The notes: a model not told the origin generated them from the sequence alone. Counted from the stretch's first letter, positions 25,522 through 34,596 are shown. The stretch: DNA of 57,666 nt from Paracoccaceae bacterium (GCA_023260655.1 JALQUU010000011.1:1-57666), one strand, 5' to 3'. Numbers and translations are program-made.

Positions 25522-26607
25522 ATGGATCGTCGTAAGTTTCTGAAAGGCGCTGCAATCGCCGGGACCGGTGCCGCACTGGCAGCGCCCGCAGTTGCACAAG
25601 AGCGCAAGCAGCTGGTCATCGTTTCGACCTGGCCGCGTGACTTCCCGGGCCTCGGCCTGTCGGCGCAGCGCCTCGCGCAGCGCATTGGCGAAATCTCGGA
25701 CGGCCACTTTGCTGTCGAATACTTCGCCGCAGGCGAGCGCGTTGGCGCGTTCGACGTGTTTGATGAAGTCGCTTCGGGTAACTCCCAAGCCTACATCGGC
25801 GCAGAATACTACTGGGGCGGCAAGCACGCTGGCTTCAACTACTTCACTGCGGTTCCGTTTGGCATGTCCACTCAGGAATGGACCGCATGGGTCATGTATG
25901 GCGGTGGTCAGGAACTCTGGGACGAGCTCTCGGGCGAATTCGGCCTCAAGGCACTGACCTGCGGCTCCACCGGTACTCAGGCCGGCGGCTGGTTCAACAA
26001 AGAGATGGAAACCGCGGACGACTTCAAAGGTCTGAAGATGCGTATTCCGGGCCTCGGTGGTCAGCTGCTCACCAAGCTCGGCGCGTCCACTGTTTCGCTC
26101 CCGGGCGGCCAGATCTACGAAAACCTCGTGTCCGGTGCAATCGAAGCAACAGAGTGGGTGGGTCCTTATAACGACTACTTCATGAAGTTCTACGAAGCGG
26201 CCAAGTACTACTACACTGGCGGCGTGCACGAGCCAGGCGGCGGTCTTGGCTTCGGCATGAACGCTGCATGGTGGGGCGGCCTCACAGACTGGGAGAAGAA
26301 CGTTATCAAGGCTGCGTGCAACGAAGAGCACCAGGCTGCGCACCATGAGAACATGGCGAAGAACGGCGAATACCTCGCCAAGCTCATCAACGAGCAGGGC
26401 GTTCAGGTTCGCGCATTCTCTGATGAAATCTGGGATGCCTTCGGCGAAGCTTCGGTCGAACTCTTCGAGGAAGTCCGCGCGCACTCGCCGCTGGCAGCCA
26501 AGATCGACAACCACTTCCAAAAGGCCCTGCGGGAAATTGGTGGTTCCATTAACTCTCTCGAGGGCACCTTCCTCAAGCAGCGTAACCGCATCCTGGGCAT
26601 CGGTTAA
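25522..26607 (+). CDS. TRAP transporter substrate-binding protein, Tat-exported (361 aa)
   Basis: Periplasmic DctP-family receptor. The N terminus MDRRKFLKGAAIAGTGAALAAPAVAQE is a twin-arginine signal; the mature part starts KQLVIVSTWPRDFPGLG. GGGLGFGMNAAWW and the MRIPGLGGQLLTKLGAS segment (the conserved Arg contacts substrate carboxylate in the family) place it in the group annotated mannitol/chloroaromatic-type. ATG 25522 has GGAGAGGAG upstream; the longer frame lacks a signal. A GC hairpin follows the gene and probably raises its transcript level relative to the permease genes. Ligand unknown. Confidence 0.93.
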   Translation: MDRRKFLKGAAIAGTGAALAAPAVAQERKQLVIVSTWPRDFPGLGLSAQRLAQRIGEISDGHFAVEYFAAGERVGAFDVFDEVASGNSQAYIGAEYYWGGKHAGFNYFTAVPFGMSTQEWTAWVMYGGGQELWDELSGEFGLKALTCGSTGTQAGGWFNKEMETADDFKGLKMRIPGLGGQLLTKLGASTVSLPGGQIYENLVSGAIEATEWVGPYNDYFMKFYEAAKYYYTGGVHEPGGGLGFGMNAAWWGGLTDWEKNVIKAACNEEHQAAHHENMAKNGEYLAKLINEQGVQVRAFSDEIWDAFGEASVELFEEVRAHSPLAAKIDNHFQKALREIGGSINSLEGTFLKQRNRILGIG

Positions 26608-26630
26608 TCCGGTCGCTTTTTGTGAAAATG

Positions 26631-26656
26631 GCAAGCGGGGCTTTCGCCCCGCTTGC
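26631..26656 (+). terminator. Intra-operon hairpin after the TRAP receptor gene
   Basis: GCAAGCGGGGC (26631-26641) pairs perfectly with GCCCCGCTTGC (26646-26656) around TTTC. No U-tract follows, so it is better read as an mRNA 3'-end stabiliser or partial attenuator than a full terminator. Confidence 0.7.
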
Positions 26657-26768
26657 TGCTTCAATGGGGGAGTTCGGATGAAAACCTTGCCTGCGACGGC
26701 ATGACACGTCTGAACACAGTCAAAATCGGTTAGATAAACTTACCAATTTGGCAAGTCAAGGGGGAGCT

Positions 26769-27764
26769 ATGACCCAACAGGTCGGCACTGCCGGGGTCCT
26801 TACAGAAACGCAGCCCGCGCCCATCTGGCGCGCATTTGGCTGGGGTGTTCTAGGGGCGCTCGTTGCATTCTTAATCAACAATGCGCTTGTAGTCGGCTGG
26901 GGAGCCGCCCGCTTGCAGGACATGTTCTCGGTTGGCGTCACCGCGGCCCTGCAACCGATCTTGATCTACATCGTTTGTATTGGAGCTGGCGCTGCGGCTT
27001 CCTTCATGCGCCCGAACGAGAGCCTGCGCGCAGATGCTAACCGCATCCACGAGTTCAACAAGTACCTCGTACGTTCACTCTTCTGGGCGGTCTTCCTGAT
27101 CGGCGTGGTGGACGCTGCAATTGCTGTGATGCGCGTCGAAAGCGTGCTTGGTCTGTTTTTCTCTCCGGAAACCGTGCGGGAGTTCACGCGTTCGGCTTTC
27201 GTCGCACCGCTCTTCCACTTCCCCCTTATCGTGCTGTCCTTCATCATCGGGGCCCGCACCAAGACTCTCGGCTTCACATGGCTCGCGCTTCTGATCGTTG
27301 GGTCGGAACTGCTTATCGTGTTCACGCGCTTCGTATTCTCTTACGAGCAAGCCCTCATGGGTGACCTCGTCCGCTATTGGTATGCAGCCCTCTTCCTCTT
27401 CGCCTCGGCCTATACGCTTTACGAAGATGGTCACGTGCGGGTCGATCTCATCTACGCGGGGCGGAGCAGCCGCGCCAAAGGCCTCCTGAACACAATCGGA
27501 ACGCTTCTGCTGGGTCTGGTCACCATGTGGACCATTCTGATAATTGGCATGAGCGGCAAGACGTCGATCATCAATTCGCCGGTCGTGAACCTCGAAATCA
27601 CTCAAACGGGTGCCAACGGTATGTTCATCAAATACCAGATGGCGGCGTTTCTCGCGATTTTCGCGGCCACGATGATCATTCAGTTCGTGTCCTATCTATT
27701 TGAAGCAGTTGCGGACTCCCGCGACGAACCCGGCAAGCGCGAAATCGTCGCCGCGGCCCACTGA
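26769..27764 (+). CDS. TRAP transporter small permease, N-terminally extended (331 aa)
   Basis: DctQ-type membrane subunit. The family core occupies roughly residues 170-330 (helices at TWLALLIVGSELLIVFTRF, YWYAALFLFASAYTLYEDGHVRVD and LLGLVTMWTILIIGM). The YTLYEDGHVRVDLIY segment is the DctQ signature. An extra ~165 residues at the N terminus carry about four additional hydrophobic segments, making it almost twice the usual length (160-190 aa). ATG 26769 follows GGGGGAG. It is 11 bp ahead of the large permease gene, whose product is also oversized. Confidence 0.88.
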   Translation: MTQQVGTAGVLTETQPAPIWRAFGWGVLGALVAFLINNALVVGWGAARLQDMFSVGVTAALQPILIYIVCIGAGAAASFMRPNESLRADANRIHEFNKYLVRSLFWAVFLIGVVDAAIAVMRVESVLGLFFSPETVREFTRSAFVAPLFHFPLIVLSFIIGARTKTLGFTWLALLIVGSELLIVFTRFVFSYEQALMGDLVRYWYAALFLFASAYTLYEDGHVRVDLIYAGRSSRAKGLLNTIGTLLLGLVTMWTILIIGMSGKTSIINSPVVNLEITQTGANGMFIKYQMAAFLAIFAATMIIQFVSYLFEAVADSRDEPGKREIVAAAH

Positions 27765-27775
27765 GGTGACCACAG

Positions 27776-30439
27776 ATGGAACTCCTATTTCTTGTCCTTC
27801 TCATGATCATCATGGCGGCCGCTTTGGGCTCGGGCTTCCCCGTTGCCTTCGCGTTGCCTGGTGCTGCAATCATCACAATCAGCCTCGCAGCCATCTCGGG
27901 CTACTTCTTGGGCGGATCTGTTGATGCCTTCTTTCACTCCGGTGGGCCCTCGCAGTGGCTTTCCGCGGGGGTAACAAACCTCCGAGGGGTCTATTGGGAA
28001 GTCGAACGCGACACTCTGATCGCTATTCCACTCTTTATCTTCATGGGCATCATGCTCCAGCGCTCGAAGATTGCGGAAGACCTTCTCGTTGCAATGGCCC
28101 AGCTCTTCGGACCCGTGCCGGGCGGTCTGGGTATTTCCGTTGTTTTCGTGGGCGCTCTACTGGCCGCCACGACGGGTATCGTCGGCGCCACCGTGGTCGC
28201 GATGGGTCTGATCTCGCTTCCCGCGATGTTGCGGAACAACTACTCCCCGCAGCTTGCGACCGGCACAATCGCCGCGTCGGGTACCCTCGGGCAGATCATC
28301 CCTCCGTCCATCGTGCTGATCATTCTCGCAGACCAGCTGGCCTCGGCGACAGACCAAGCCTCCACCGCGCGTAAGGCTCTCTACAAGGAAGCCACGGGCG
28401 AATTGCAAATGCCGTCGCCCTTCGATGTCGGCTCGACTTCCGCAGGCGAAATGTTCCTCGGTGCATTAGTCCCGGGCCTTCTGCTTGTGGGCATTTACAT
28501 GCTCTACATCCTCGTCTATGCGCTCCTGAATCCGAAGCGTGCTCCGGCCGTTCCGTTTGAAGGCAAGCGTGATGGAGCCTTCTGGCGCCGCATTTTCTTC
28601 ACCCTCGTCCCGCCACTCGCACTGATCTTCCTCGTGCTTGGCTCGATAATCGCGGGTATCGCCACGGTGAACCAAGCAGGTGCCATTGGTGCTGCTGGCG
28701 CCATTGTCATGGCGGGCTATCGCTTGGGTGATGACCACAAAGCCACATATCACCCTGCCATTTTGGGTCTGCTCGGGATCGCTGTGATTTCGGCTGCACT
28801 TTCTTTCTTCCCGATGAACCTGAAGGCCGCAACAAGCGCCTATGACTGGACGGGGATTCTTCTAGGCTTCATTGGCAGCGTGATGGTCATTACCGCCATC
28901 GTCTGGTCCGGTTGGCGTATCTTCAAACTCGAAGACACCCTGAACGGCGTGATGCTTGAAACGGCCAAAACCACCTCGCTCGTTTTCATCATCCTTCTCG
29001 GCGCAGCCATGCTTACCGCAGCCTTCCGCGCCTTCGGTGGTGAAGAACTGGTGCGGGAATTCCTGCTCGGCCTGCCCGGTGGCTTCTGGACGCAGTTCAT
29101 CATCGTGATGGCTGTGATCTTCATCCTCGGCTTCTTCCTCGACTTCATCGAGATCGCCGTGGTTGTTGTTCCGATCGTTGCCCCGATCCTCTTGGCCGAC
29201 CCGACCGCGAATATCACCGCTGTCTGGCTGGGCGTCATGATCGGCCTCAACATCCAGACTTCGTTCCTCACCCCGCCCTTCGGCTTCGCTCTGTTCTACC
29301 TGCGCGGCGTCGCTCCGGCGAGCGTGAAGACGATTATGATGTACAAGGGCGTGATCGCGTTCATCACCCTTCAGCTGATCGCCTTGGCAATCACCGGTCT
29401 CTATCCTCAGCTGGTGAACTACCTGCCGAACCGCGTCAGCTACTTGTCGGAAACCGCACCGCCTCCGAGAAACCCGAAACTCCAGTACTGCGTCGATAGC
29501 CAAGTATTCGAACAACTGGACAACGGGATTGGCGATGTTCCGGGAGCGATTGCTTCGGCCCGCGCTCTCGACACCTCGGCATTGCCCAAGAACCTTCAGG
29601 GTGACCTGAAAAAGGCTCTTGATCAGGCCGAGAAGTCGCTGGGCGTCATTCCGGAAATCCACGCTGCTGAAAAAGAGGTTGCGGATGCAGCAGTTGCCTA
29701 TCGGCCAATCCTGAAAGGTGTGCGCGCCATCCAGAAGCAAGCCAACCGCCTGCAAAAACATGCAGACGAGTTGGGAGTGGAGATCGGTCGTATCCGCGGG
29801 TCTGACGAAGAATCGAATGCACGGCGCTCTGCCTTGGAAGCCGAGCAGGCAGGTCTTCTTGGCCAAATCACGGAAATGAAGAAAGGCATTCCTGCGGATT
29901 GGGACGAGGTCCACAAGGCCTTCGAGAAGCTCACCAAAGCGGAAGACACGGCTCGCAACACCCATCGTCGTAGCGCGGACTCGGCTTACGAAGATGCCGC
30001 CGCCGTTCTTGCGGTGCTGAACGGAACGCCCGCTCTTCTCGCAATGGAAGCCGAGATCGCCGGAATTCGCGGTGCCGTGGAAACTGGAGACGCCGCAGAA
30101 ACCGCGGCAGTTCTGGACGACCTCGCGAAGCGTGTCCGCGAAATCGAAGGCGCAGGCGATGTTCGCAAAGGCCTCAACGACGCAAAACGCGTTCTGGAGA
30201 AGACCCCGGATGACCGCGCCAAGGCTCTGTCGAAGTATGATGAGGCTATTGCGGAATTGGCCGCGCAGAAAGAATGGCGCGCCAAGGCCGAAGCATCGTT
30301 GAAGCCGGGCTTGCAAGCCTATGTGGATGCGATCCTGCCCACATTGGGCGCGCGCGCCCTGCCCCAGCTGACCGAGTCGCAAGCGTTCTACATTGCGGCC
30401 TGCAACGCCGGGCACCGCGATCTGTCGCTGAACTTCTGA
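27776..30439 (+). CDS. TRAP large permease with long C-terminal coiled-coil domain (887 aa)
   Basis: DctM-type transporter subunit (residues about 1-555), with helix-rich sequence and family motifs PLFIFMGIMLQRS, TGIVGATVVAMG, IIPPSIVLIIL and TPPFGFALFYLRG. After YLPNRVSYLSE a soluble, highly charged, Ala/Glu/Lys-rich tail of about 325 residues follows, with heptad-like stretches (IQKQANRLQKHADELGVEIGR and others). It closes with a short Cys-containing end (FYIAACNAGHRDLSLNF). DctM proteins are normally 420-620 aa. The frame is continuous with no stop, so the tail is a genuine fusion. Two terminators follow. Confidence 0.9.
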   Translation: MELLFLVLLMIIMAAALGSGFPVAFALPGAAIITISLAAISGYFLGGSVDAFFHSGGPSQWLSAGVTNLRGVYWEVERDTLIAIPLFIFMGIMLQRSKIAEDLLVAMAQLFGPVPGGLGISVVFVGALLAATTGIVGATVVAMGLISLPAMLRNNYSPQLATGTIAASGTLGQIIPPSIVLIILADQLASATDQASTARKALYKEATGELQMPSPFDVGSTSAGEMFLGALVPGLLLVGIYMLYILVYALLNPKRAPAVPFEGKRDGAFWRRIFFTLVPPLALIFLVLGSIIAGIATVNQAGAIGAAGAIVMAGYRLGDDHKATYHPAILGLLGIAVISAALSFFPMNLKAATSAYDWTGILLGFIGSVMVITAIVWSGWRIFKLEDTLNGVMLETAKTTSLVFIILLGAAMLTAAFRAFGGEELVREFLLGLPGGFWTQFIIVMAVIFILGFFLDFIEIAVVVVPIVAPILLADPTANITAVWLGVMIGLNIQTSFLTPPFGFALFYLRGVAPASVKTIMMYKGVIAFITLQLIALAITGLYPQLVNYLPNRVSYLSETAPPPRNPKLQYCVDSQVFEQLDNGIGDVPGAIASARALDTSALPKNLQGDLKKALDQAEKSLGVIPEIHAAEKEVADAAVAYRPILKGVRAIQKQANRLQKHADELGVEIGRIRGSDEESNARRSALEAEQAGLLGQITEMKKGIPADWDEVHKAFEKLTKAEDTARNTHRRSADSAYEDAAAVLAVLNGTPALLAMEAEIAGIRGAVETGDAAETAAVLDDLAKRVREIEGAGDVRKGLNDAKRVLEKTPDDRAKALSKYDEAIAELAAQKEWRAKAEASLKPGLQAYVDAILPTLGARALPQLTESQAFYIAACNAGHRDLSLNF

Positions 30440-30458
30440 TCGCAACGCACAAAACGAG

Positions 30459-30487
30459 AAAGGGCGGCCAGTTTGGCCGCCCTTTTC
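30459..30487 (+). terminator. Rho-independent terminator 1 after TRAP operon
   Basis: AAAGGGCGGCC (30459-30469) pairs with GGCCGCCCTTT (30475-30485), loop AGTTT, followed by TCTATT. Confidence 0.9.
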
Positions 30488-30514
30488 TATTGCCCGCAAA
30501 CGAACCGCAGAAAA

Positions 30515-30547
30515 CGAAAAGGCCCGCGTCAAGCGCGGGCCTTTTCG
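30515..30547 (+). terminator. Rho-independent terminator 2 after TRAP operon
   Basis: CGAAAAGGCCCGCG (30515-30528) and CGCGGGCCTTTTCG (30534-30547) form a 14-bp perfect stem; it sits only 3 bp from the left attachment repeat. Symmetric, so active from either side. Confidence 0.85.
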
Positions 30548-30550
30548 GTG

Positions 30551-30625
30551 ATTTGGTAGCGGAGGAGGGACTTGAACCCCCGACACGCGGATTATGATTC
30601 CGCTGCTCTAACCAACTGAGCTACT
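30551..30625 (-). repeat. Left attachment repeat: displaced tRNA 3' fragment
   Basis: Identical over 75 bp to 41457-41531. On the minus strand it reads tRNA nucleotides 6-77 including CCA, but the first five acceptor nucleotides (GGCGG) are replaced by element DNA (TTTTC), so the fragment cannot fold a proper acceptor stem. Do not count it as a tRNA gene. Confidence 0.93.
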
Positions 30626-30656
30626 GAAAAATAACGATAATTTGCGACAAGCGAAA

Positions 30657-30677
30657 CGCGGTCACACCTCCGTCACA
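30657..30677. repeat. Terminal 21-bp repeat, left copy (possible integrase arm site)
   Basis: CGCGGTCACACCTCCGTCACA matches 41347-41367 at 19 of 21 positions in the same orientation. Each copy itself contains two GTCACA units 10-11 bp apart. The position near both ends suggests arm-type integrase binding. Confidence 0.6.
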
Positions 30678-30688
30678 AGGAGGAAAAA

Positions 30689-31660
30689 ATGGCGTCTATC
30701 CGGAAACGAAACCAACTTTGGCAAGTGCAAGTACGCCGGAAGGGTACCGGCTCAGTCTCTAAATCTTTTCATAAAAAGTCTGACGCTTTGACCTGGGCAA
30801 TCACTCAAGAGGCTCTGATGCAGACGGGAGACTGGAAACCAAAGATGGCTGAGAATTTGACTGTCGCTCATTTGATCAAGAGTTACTTAGAAAAAGTTAC
30901 CCCTCACAAGAAAGGTGCAGCACCTGAAACTCGGCGACTAACGCGACTGCTGGCCGAAAAATCTCTTATGGCCCTACTGCTCGATGAAGCCAAGCCGCAC
31001 CATTTTGCCAGCTTTCGAGACCGACGTATCAAGGACGGAAGGCGAGCCTGCCAATACGACTTAGTTCTACTTCGTGCAGCTTGGAATACAGCACGGATTG
31101 AATGGGGCTGGGCTCTTGCCGACAACCCATTATCTTTGATCCGCTTCCCTAAGAACAACCCCCCGAGGGAACGCAGGCTAAGAACAGGGGAATATGAAAA
31201 ACTTCTTCTGGCAAGTGCTAACACAAGAGCTTGGTATCTTTGGCCCATTATCGAAATTGCAGTGGAAACGTGCATGAGGCGAGGCGAAATTCTTGGCCTG
31301 ACCTGGGCCGACATCAACATGGAAACGAACACAGCCTTTCTGCCAAATACAAAAAACGGAAAGTCTCGTCGCGTTCCCCTCTCTTCGAAAGCTCGAGAGG
31401 TGCTGCAGAAGCTTCCAATTACAAACGAAAAGGTCTTTCCAATTACAGATGTTGCTTTTCGGCAAGCCTGGGACAGACTTCGGCAACGTTCAGGTGTCAT
31501 CGATCTTACCTTCCATGACCTTCGCCATGAGGGGATCAGCCGTTTATTCGAACGCGGCCTGAGCATTCCGCAGGTCATGGCAGTGAGCGGGCATCAAACT
31601 GCTAGCCAATTGTTCAGATATGTACAGCTTAGCGATAGAGACGAGCTCGATAGCTTGTGA
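30689..31660 (+). CDS. int: Tyrosine-type site-specific integrase (323 aa)
   Basis: Phage-type integrase. The catalytic set is complete: Arg197 (MRRGEIL), Lys in TKNGKSRRVPL (about 222-225), His276-x-x-Arg279 (FHDLRH), His302 (GHQT) and nucleophile Tyr311 (FRYVQL). An N-terminal arm-binding region (KRNQLWQVQVRRKG...SFHKKSDALTW) and a core-binding SAM-like domain (about 57-150) precede it. GGAGGAAAAA lies just upstream of ATG 30689. It sits next to the displaced tRNA fragment, not the intact tRNA. AT-richer and different in codon use from chromosomal neighbours. It likely drives integration and excision at the CAU tRNA gene. Confidence 0.95.
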   Translation: MASIRKRNQLWQVQVRRKGTGSVSKSFHKKSDALTWAITQEALMQTGDWKPKMAENLTVAHLIKSYLEKVTPHKKGAAPETRRLTRLLAEKSLMALLLDEAKPHHFASFRDRRIKDGRRACQYDLVLLRAAWNTARIEWGWALADNPLSLIRFPKNNPPRERRLRTGEYEKLLLASANTRAWYLWPIIEIAVETCMRRGEILGLTWADINMETNTAFLPNTKNGKSRRVPLSSKAREVLQKLPITNEKVFPITDVAFRQAWDRLRQRSGVIDLTFHDLRHEGISRLFERGLSIPQVMAVSGHQTASQLFRYVQLSDRDELDSL

Positions 31661-32116
31661 TTTCGCATCTGTTCTAGCCATTGCGGCGTTCATCTTGACC
31701 CACTCACCAGAGGCGGCACTGGCTGCATTGAGTAACTAACAGTAACTGCCGCTGGTGATCCTTCGCGAATCAATGACCACGGACCACGCGGCAAGAGCGG
31801 TTGTGCGGTGGTCCTCGGACCTTGGTTCTGTTGTTGTGCATCAACAACTGTGTTGTAGGACGCTTGTAAGGCTCAACAAAAGGAGATTCGAAATAACCCA
31901 CTGATATCGTTCACTATTGCGAAAAAATTCCAGTCTTTTTGCGTTATTTATTGATGCTGGCAGACAAGATCTGGTATTTTAATAGTGTCGGAGGGGTAAT
32001 CACCGACTGCAACTTCGTCACGTGGCGCAGTTGGCAAAAGCGCACAAGCCAAACCCCAAAAATCTGTGTGCATCCACTGTTTGGTCCATGCTCGGGCCGA
32101 CTTAGGAGGGTGCACT
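31661..32116. other. Non-coding region between integrase and AlpA-like gene
   Basis: 456 bp without a convincing gene. It contains AGTAACT direct repeats (31732-31752), an inverted repeat GGACCAC/GTGGTCC (about 31778-31814), GTTGTTG-tgcat-CAACAAC (31830-31848, a 7-bp-arm operator-like dyad) and an AT-rich stretch (31900-31985). This is where control sites and a replication origin for the downstream primase would be expected, but no iteron array is obvious. Confidence 0.5.
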
Positions 32117-32311
32117 ATGCATTTTTCTGACCGTACTTATCTAACGCGTGGCGAGCTCGCATCAGAGCTGGGTGTCACCAAAGCCACCATTCGCAATTGG
32201 GAAGCCCAAAGAGGGTTCCCTCAGCCGCTGCCCGGTTCAGGGCGCGTCCCACTCTATAAGGTGGCTAACGTCGCCACTTGGCTCGAAGGCGCTGAGGGGG
32301 ATCAGGCATGA
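32117..32311 (+). CDS. AlpA/excisionase-like helix-turn-helix protein (64 aa)
   Basis: Small DNA-binding protein with a MerR/AlpA-type HTH: YLTRGELASELGVTKATIRNWEAQRGFPQPLPGSGRVPLYKVANVATWL. The KATIRNWE recognition helix and the trailing wing with a PLY strand are typical. ATG 32117 has AGGAGGG 8 bp upstream; the track frame from 32066 adds an improbable Cys-rich leader. It overlaps the primase start (ATGA). In P4-like satellites AlpA activates the integrase and excision; that role is inferred here. Confidence 0.85.
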   Translation: MHFSDRTYLTRGELASELGVTKATIRNWEAQRGFPQPLPGSGRVPLYKVANVATWLEGAEGDQA

Positions 32312-34596
32312 GTATGAAGCTGCAACCGTCTAAAGCCGAAGCACAACGCTTTCTCGACTTACTCCAACCCGGAGGGATGTTCACCTTCCAAATCTTGGAC
32401 GACAACAAAAACCGCAATCTGGGACGTCTAAATAAGATTTTCCATGGGAGCCTAGATCAACTCTTCGAAACTCTTGTTCATTATAACGAACAAGGTGCGG
32501 GAATATTTGTTGTCATCAACAAGACCGATTTTAAAGGACGAAAAGCCAGTAACGTCGTGAAAGTAAGATCGTGTTTTGTCGATCTTGATGGCGCTCCCAC
32601 TGGACCAGTCCTTAATCATCCCATCGAGCCGGCCATACTGGTAGAAAGCTCAAAGGGGCGTTGGCATGCTTACTATCCCTGTTCGGATATGCCCCTCGAA
32701 GCGTTCACGCCGATCCAACATGCGATCGCCGACGCGTTCAACGGTGACCACGCATGTTGCGACCTACCACGCATCATGCGTTTGCCCGGGTTCTTCCATC
32801 AAAAGGTAAAGAACGGGGTGCGCAGCGAGCCCTTTAGGACCCGGATCGAGAGCCATTACGACGACCTCCTCTACACATACGAGCAGCTCAAGGAAGCGTT
32901 TCCGGCATCTGAAAAGCACGTTGTCGATCAAACAGATGGCCATCCGAGCTTTAACGAGACAACGGACCTCTACGCGCTACGGGAGGCGCTGACGTATATT
33001 GACCCGGAGTTGAGGGAAGATTGGGTCAAGTGCGGCCATGCGCTGAAAAGCACAGACCCCAACCTGCTCGCGCTATACCTCGAGTGGTCCAGAGGCGACC
33101 TTACCGGCCGAAAACCCCACAACTACGTCAATGAAGCCGACGTGATCGCAACGTGGAACAGCCTTAACCCAGATCGCATAGGGATTGGGGCTGTGTTCAA
33201 CATGGCCAAGGCCAACGGGTATGTTCCGTCTCGGCGCTGTATCGGCCTGCGGCTGGGTACGCAAATCGAGGTTGCTGCCCTCCTATGCAACGAGATCTGC
33301 GCAGAAACCTCAGCCCCCCTCGTCCACAGCGAGGGCACGTTCTGGGGGTATAGCTCGACACACTGGGAAGAAATCTCGGAGAGCGCGCTTCGTAAGAGGA
33401 CCCACAAACTTGACGGGACGCACTATGGAAAAAACAGCATCCTGCGGATCTCGAGAAGCTTTATAGACGGGGTGATCAGGGAGATGGCCGCAATGGCAGA
33501 CACGCCCGACTTCTTCGCAGTCCGTGAACTGGGGGTCAACCTGCGCAACGGCTTCGTGAAAATCTCCGGGTCCGGCAAGATCAGCCTCGAGCCTCATTCC
33601 GCGGAGCATCGGCAGCGGTTTTTGATTGCGCATGCATGGCGCCCCGAGCTCTGTGAAGTGCCAGACGGTCTCCTGCAGACACTCTTATTCGGCAGTTTCG
33701 GTAAGGACGACGTCGAAAGCCACCGGCTCATCTTGGAAATTATGGGGGCCGGGATTTCCGGGATAAATACCGGCCTCTCCAACCCCAAGGCATTTGTTTT
33801 TCACGGGCCGAGCGCCGCAAACGGAAAATCGACCATCATGGCTGCGATGCGCCAACTTCTCCCGAGGCGCGTAGTAGCTTGCATCGCGCCGGCCGATCTG
33901 GGGGAGCCTCAGTTTTTGGCGACGCTCGCGGGCTGCCAAGTCAACCTCGCCGACGAATTATCGAGTGCGAAGGCGATCGCAACCGACCGCTTCAAGGCAA
34001 CAGTGACCGGCGATCAGGTACAAGCGAAGGCGATCTACAAAGAACCGTTCACCTTCACGCCCAGGGCGCTGAACGTCTTCTCGGCTAATCATTTGCCCAG
34101 CTTTTCGGGCGGCGTTGACAACGGCATTGTCAGGCGGATCGTCGTCGTACCGTTCAATAGGTCGATCCCTGAAGCTGAGCGGATCCCTGATTTGGCCGCT
34201 AGAATCATCGAGCATGAGGGGGATGTGCTCGTGTCTCTCGCGCTTCAGGCAGCTGCGGATGTGGTGGCGCGGGGTGGCTAAACCATCCCATCAAAATGCG
34301 AAGCGGCCACTGCGCAATGGTTCAAAGACGTTGATCCTGTAGCAGAGTGGTTCGAGGACGGGGGGCTTGAGCGCCACGTTCATACGGCGGGCGTTCTTTT
34401 CCGCGATTTGTACGTACGTTTCCGCGAAGATATGAGCAACCTCGGCATCCAGCACATCCCGGGGCAGAGCCGGTTTACGCAGCGCCTGCGGGAGCGCGTT
34501 GAGAGTGATCTCAGATGGGACATCGTCCGCCGCAGCAAGGGCGAAATGGTTTTCCCGCGGACGCTGGTGACGGGAGTGACGAGTTTTCCCGCTTAA
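32308..34596 (+). pseudogene. P4-type primase/helicase interrupted by an in-frame TAA
   Basis: Replication protein of the phage P4/D5 type. Residues about 1-200 are a RepB-like primase domain (FVDLDGAP, LVESSKGRWHAYY, DLPRIMRLPGF); about 215-290 a PriCT-2-like domain (ALREALTYIDPELREDWVKCGHAL); and the SF3 helicase carries Walker A GPSAANGKST at 500-509. TAA at 34279-34281 (codon 658) stops the frame after ARGG, but the same frame continues to 34596 with TIPSKCEAATAQWF and a normal-looking C-terminal domain of about 104 codons. A Tyr codon (TAC/TAT to TAA) is the likely lesion. The 657-aa product may be partly active, so pseudogene status is probable, not certain. Confidence 0.75.

Noticed and set aside
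28862-30586. 574-codon open frame on the minus strand
   Set aside because: It is antisense to the TRAP permease across its tail, rich in Arg/His/Gly without family motifs and lacks a ribosome site; the plus strand has DctM motifs.
32018-32045. tRNA-like GTGGCGCAGTTGGCAAAAGCGCAC
   Set aside because: Only D-arm-like similarity; no anticodon or T arm follows, so no tRNA can be folded.
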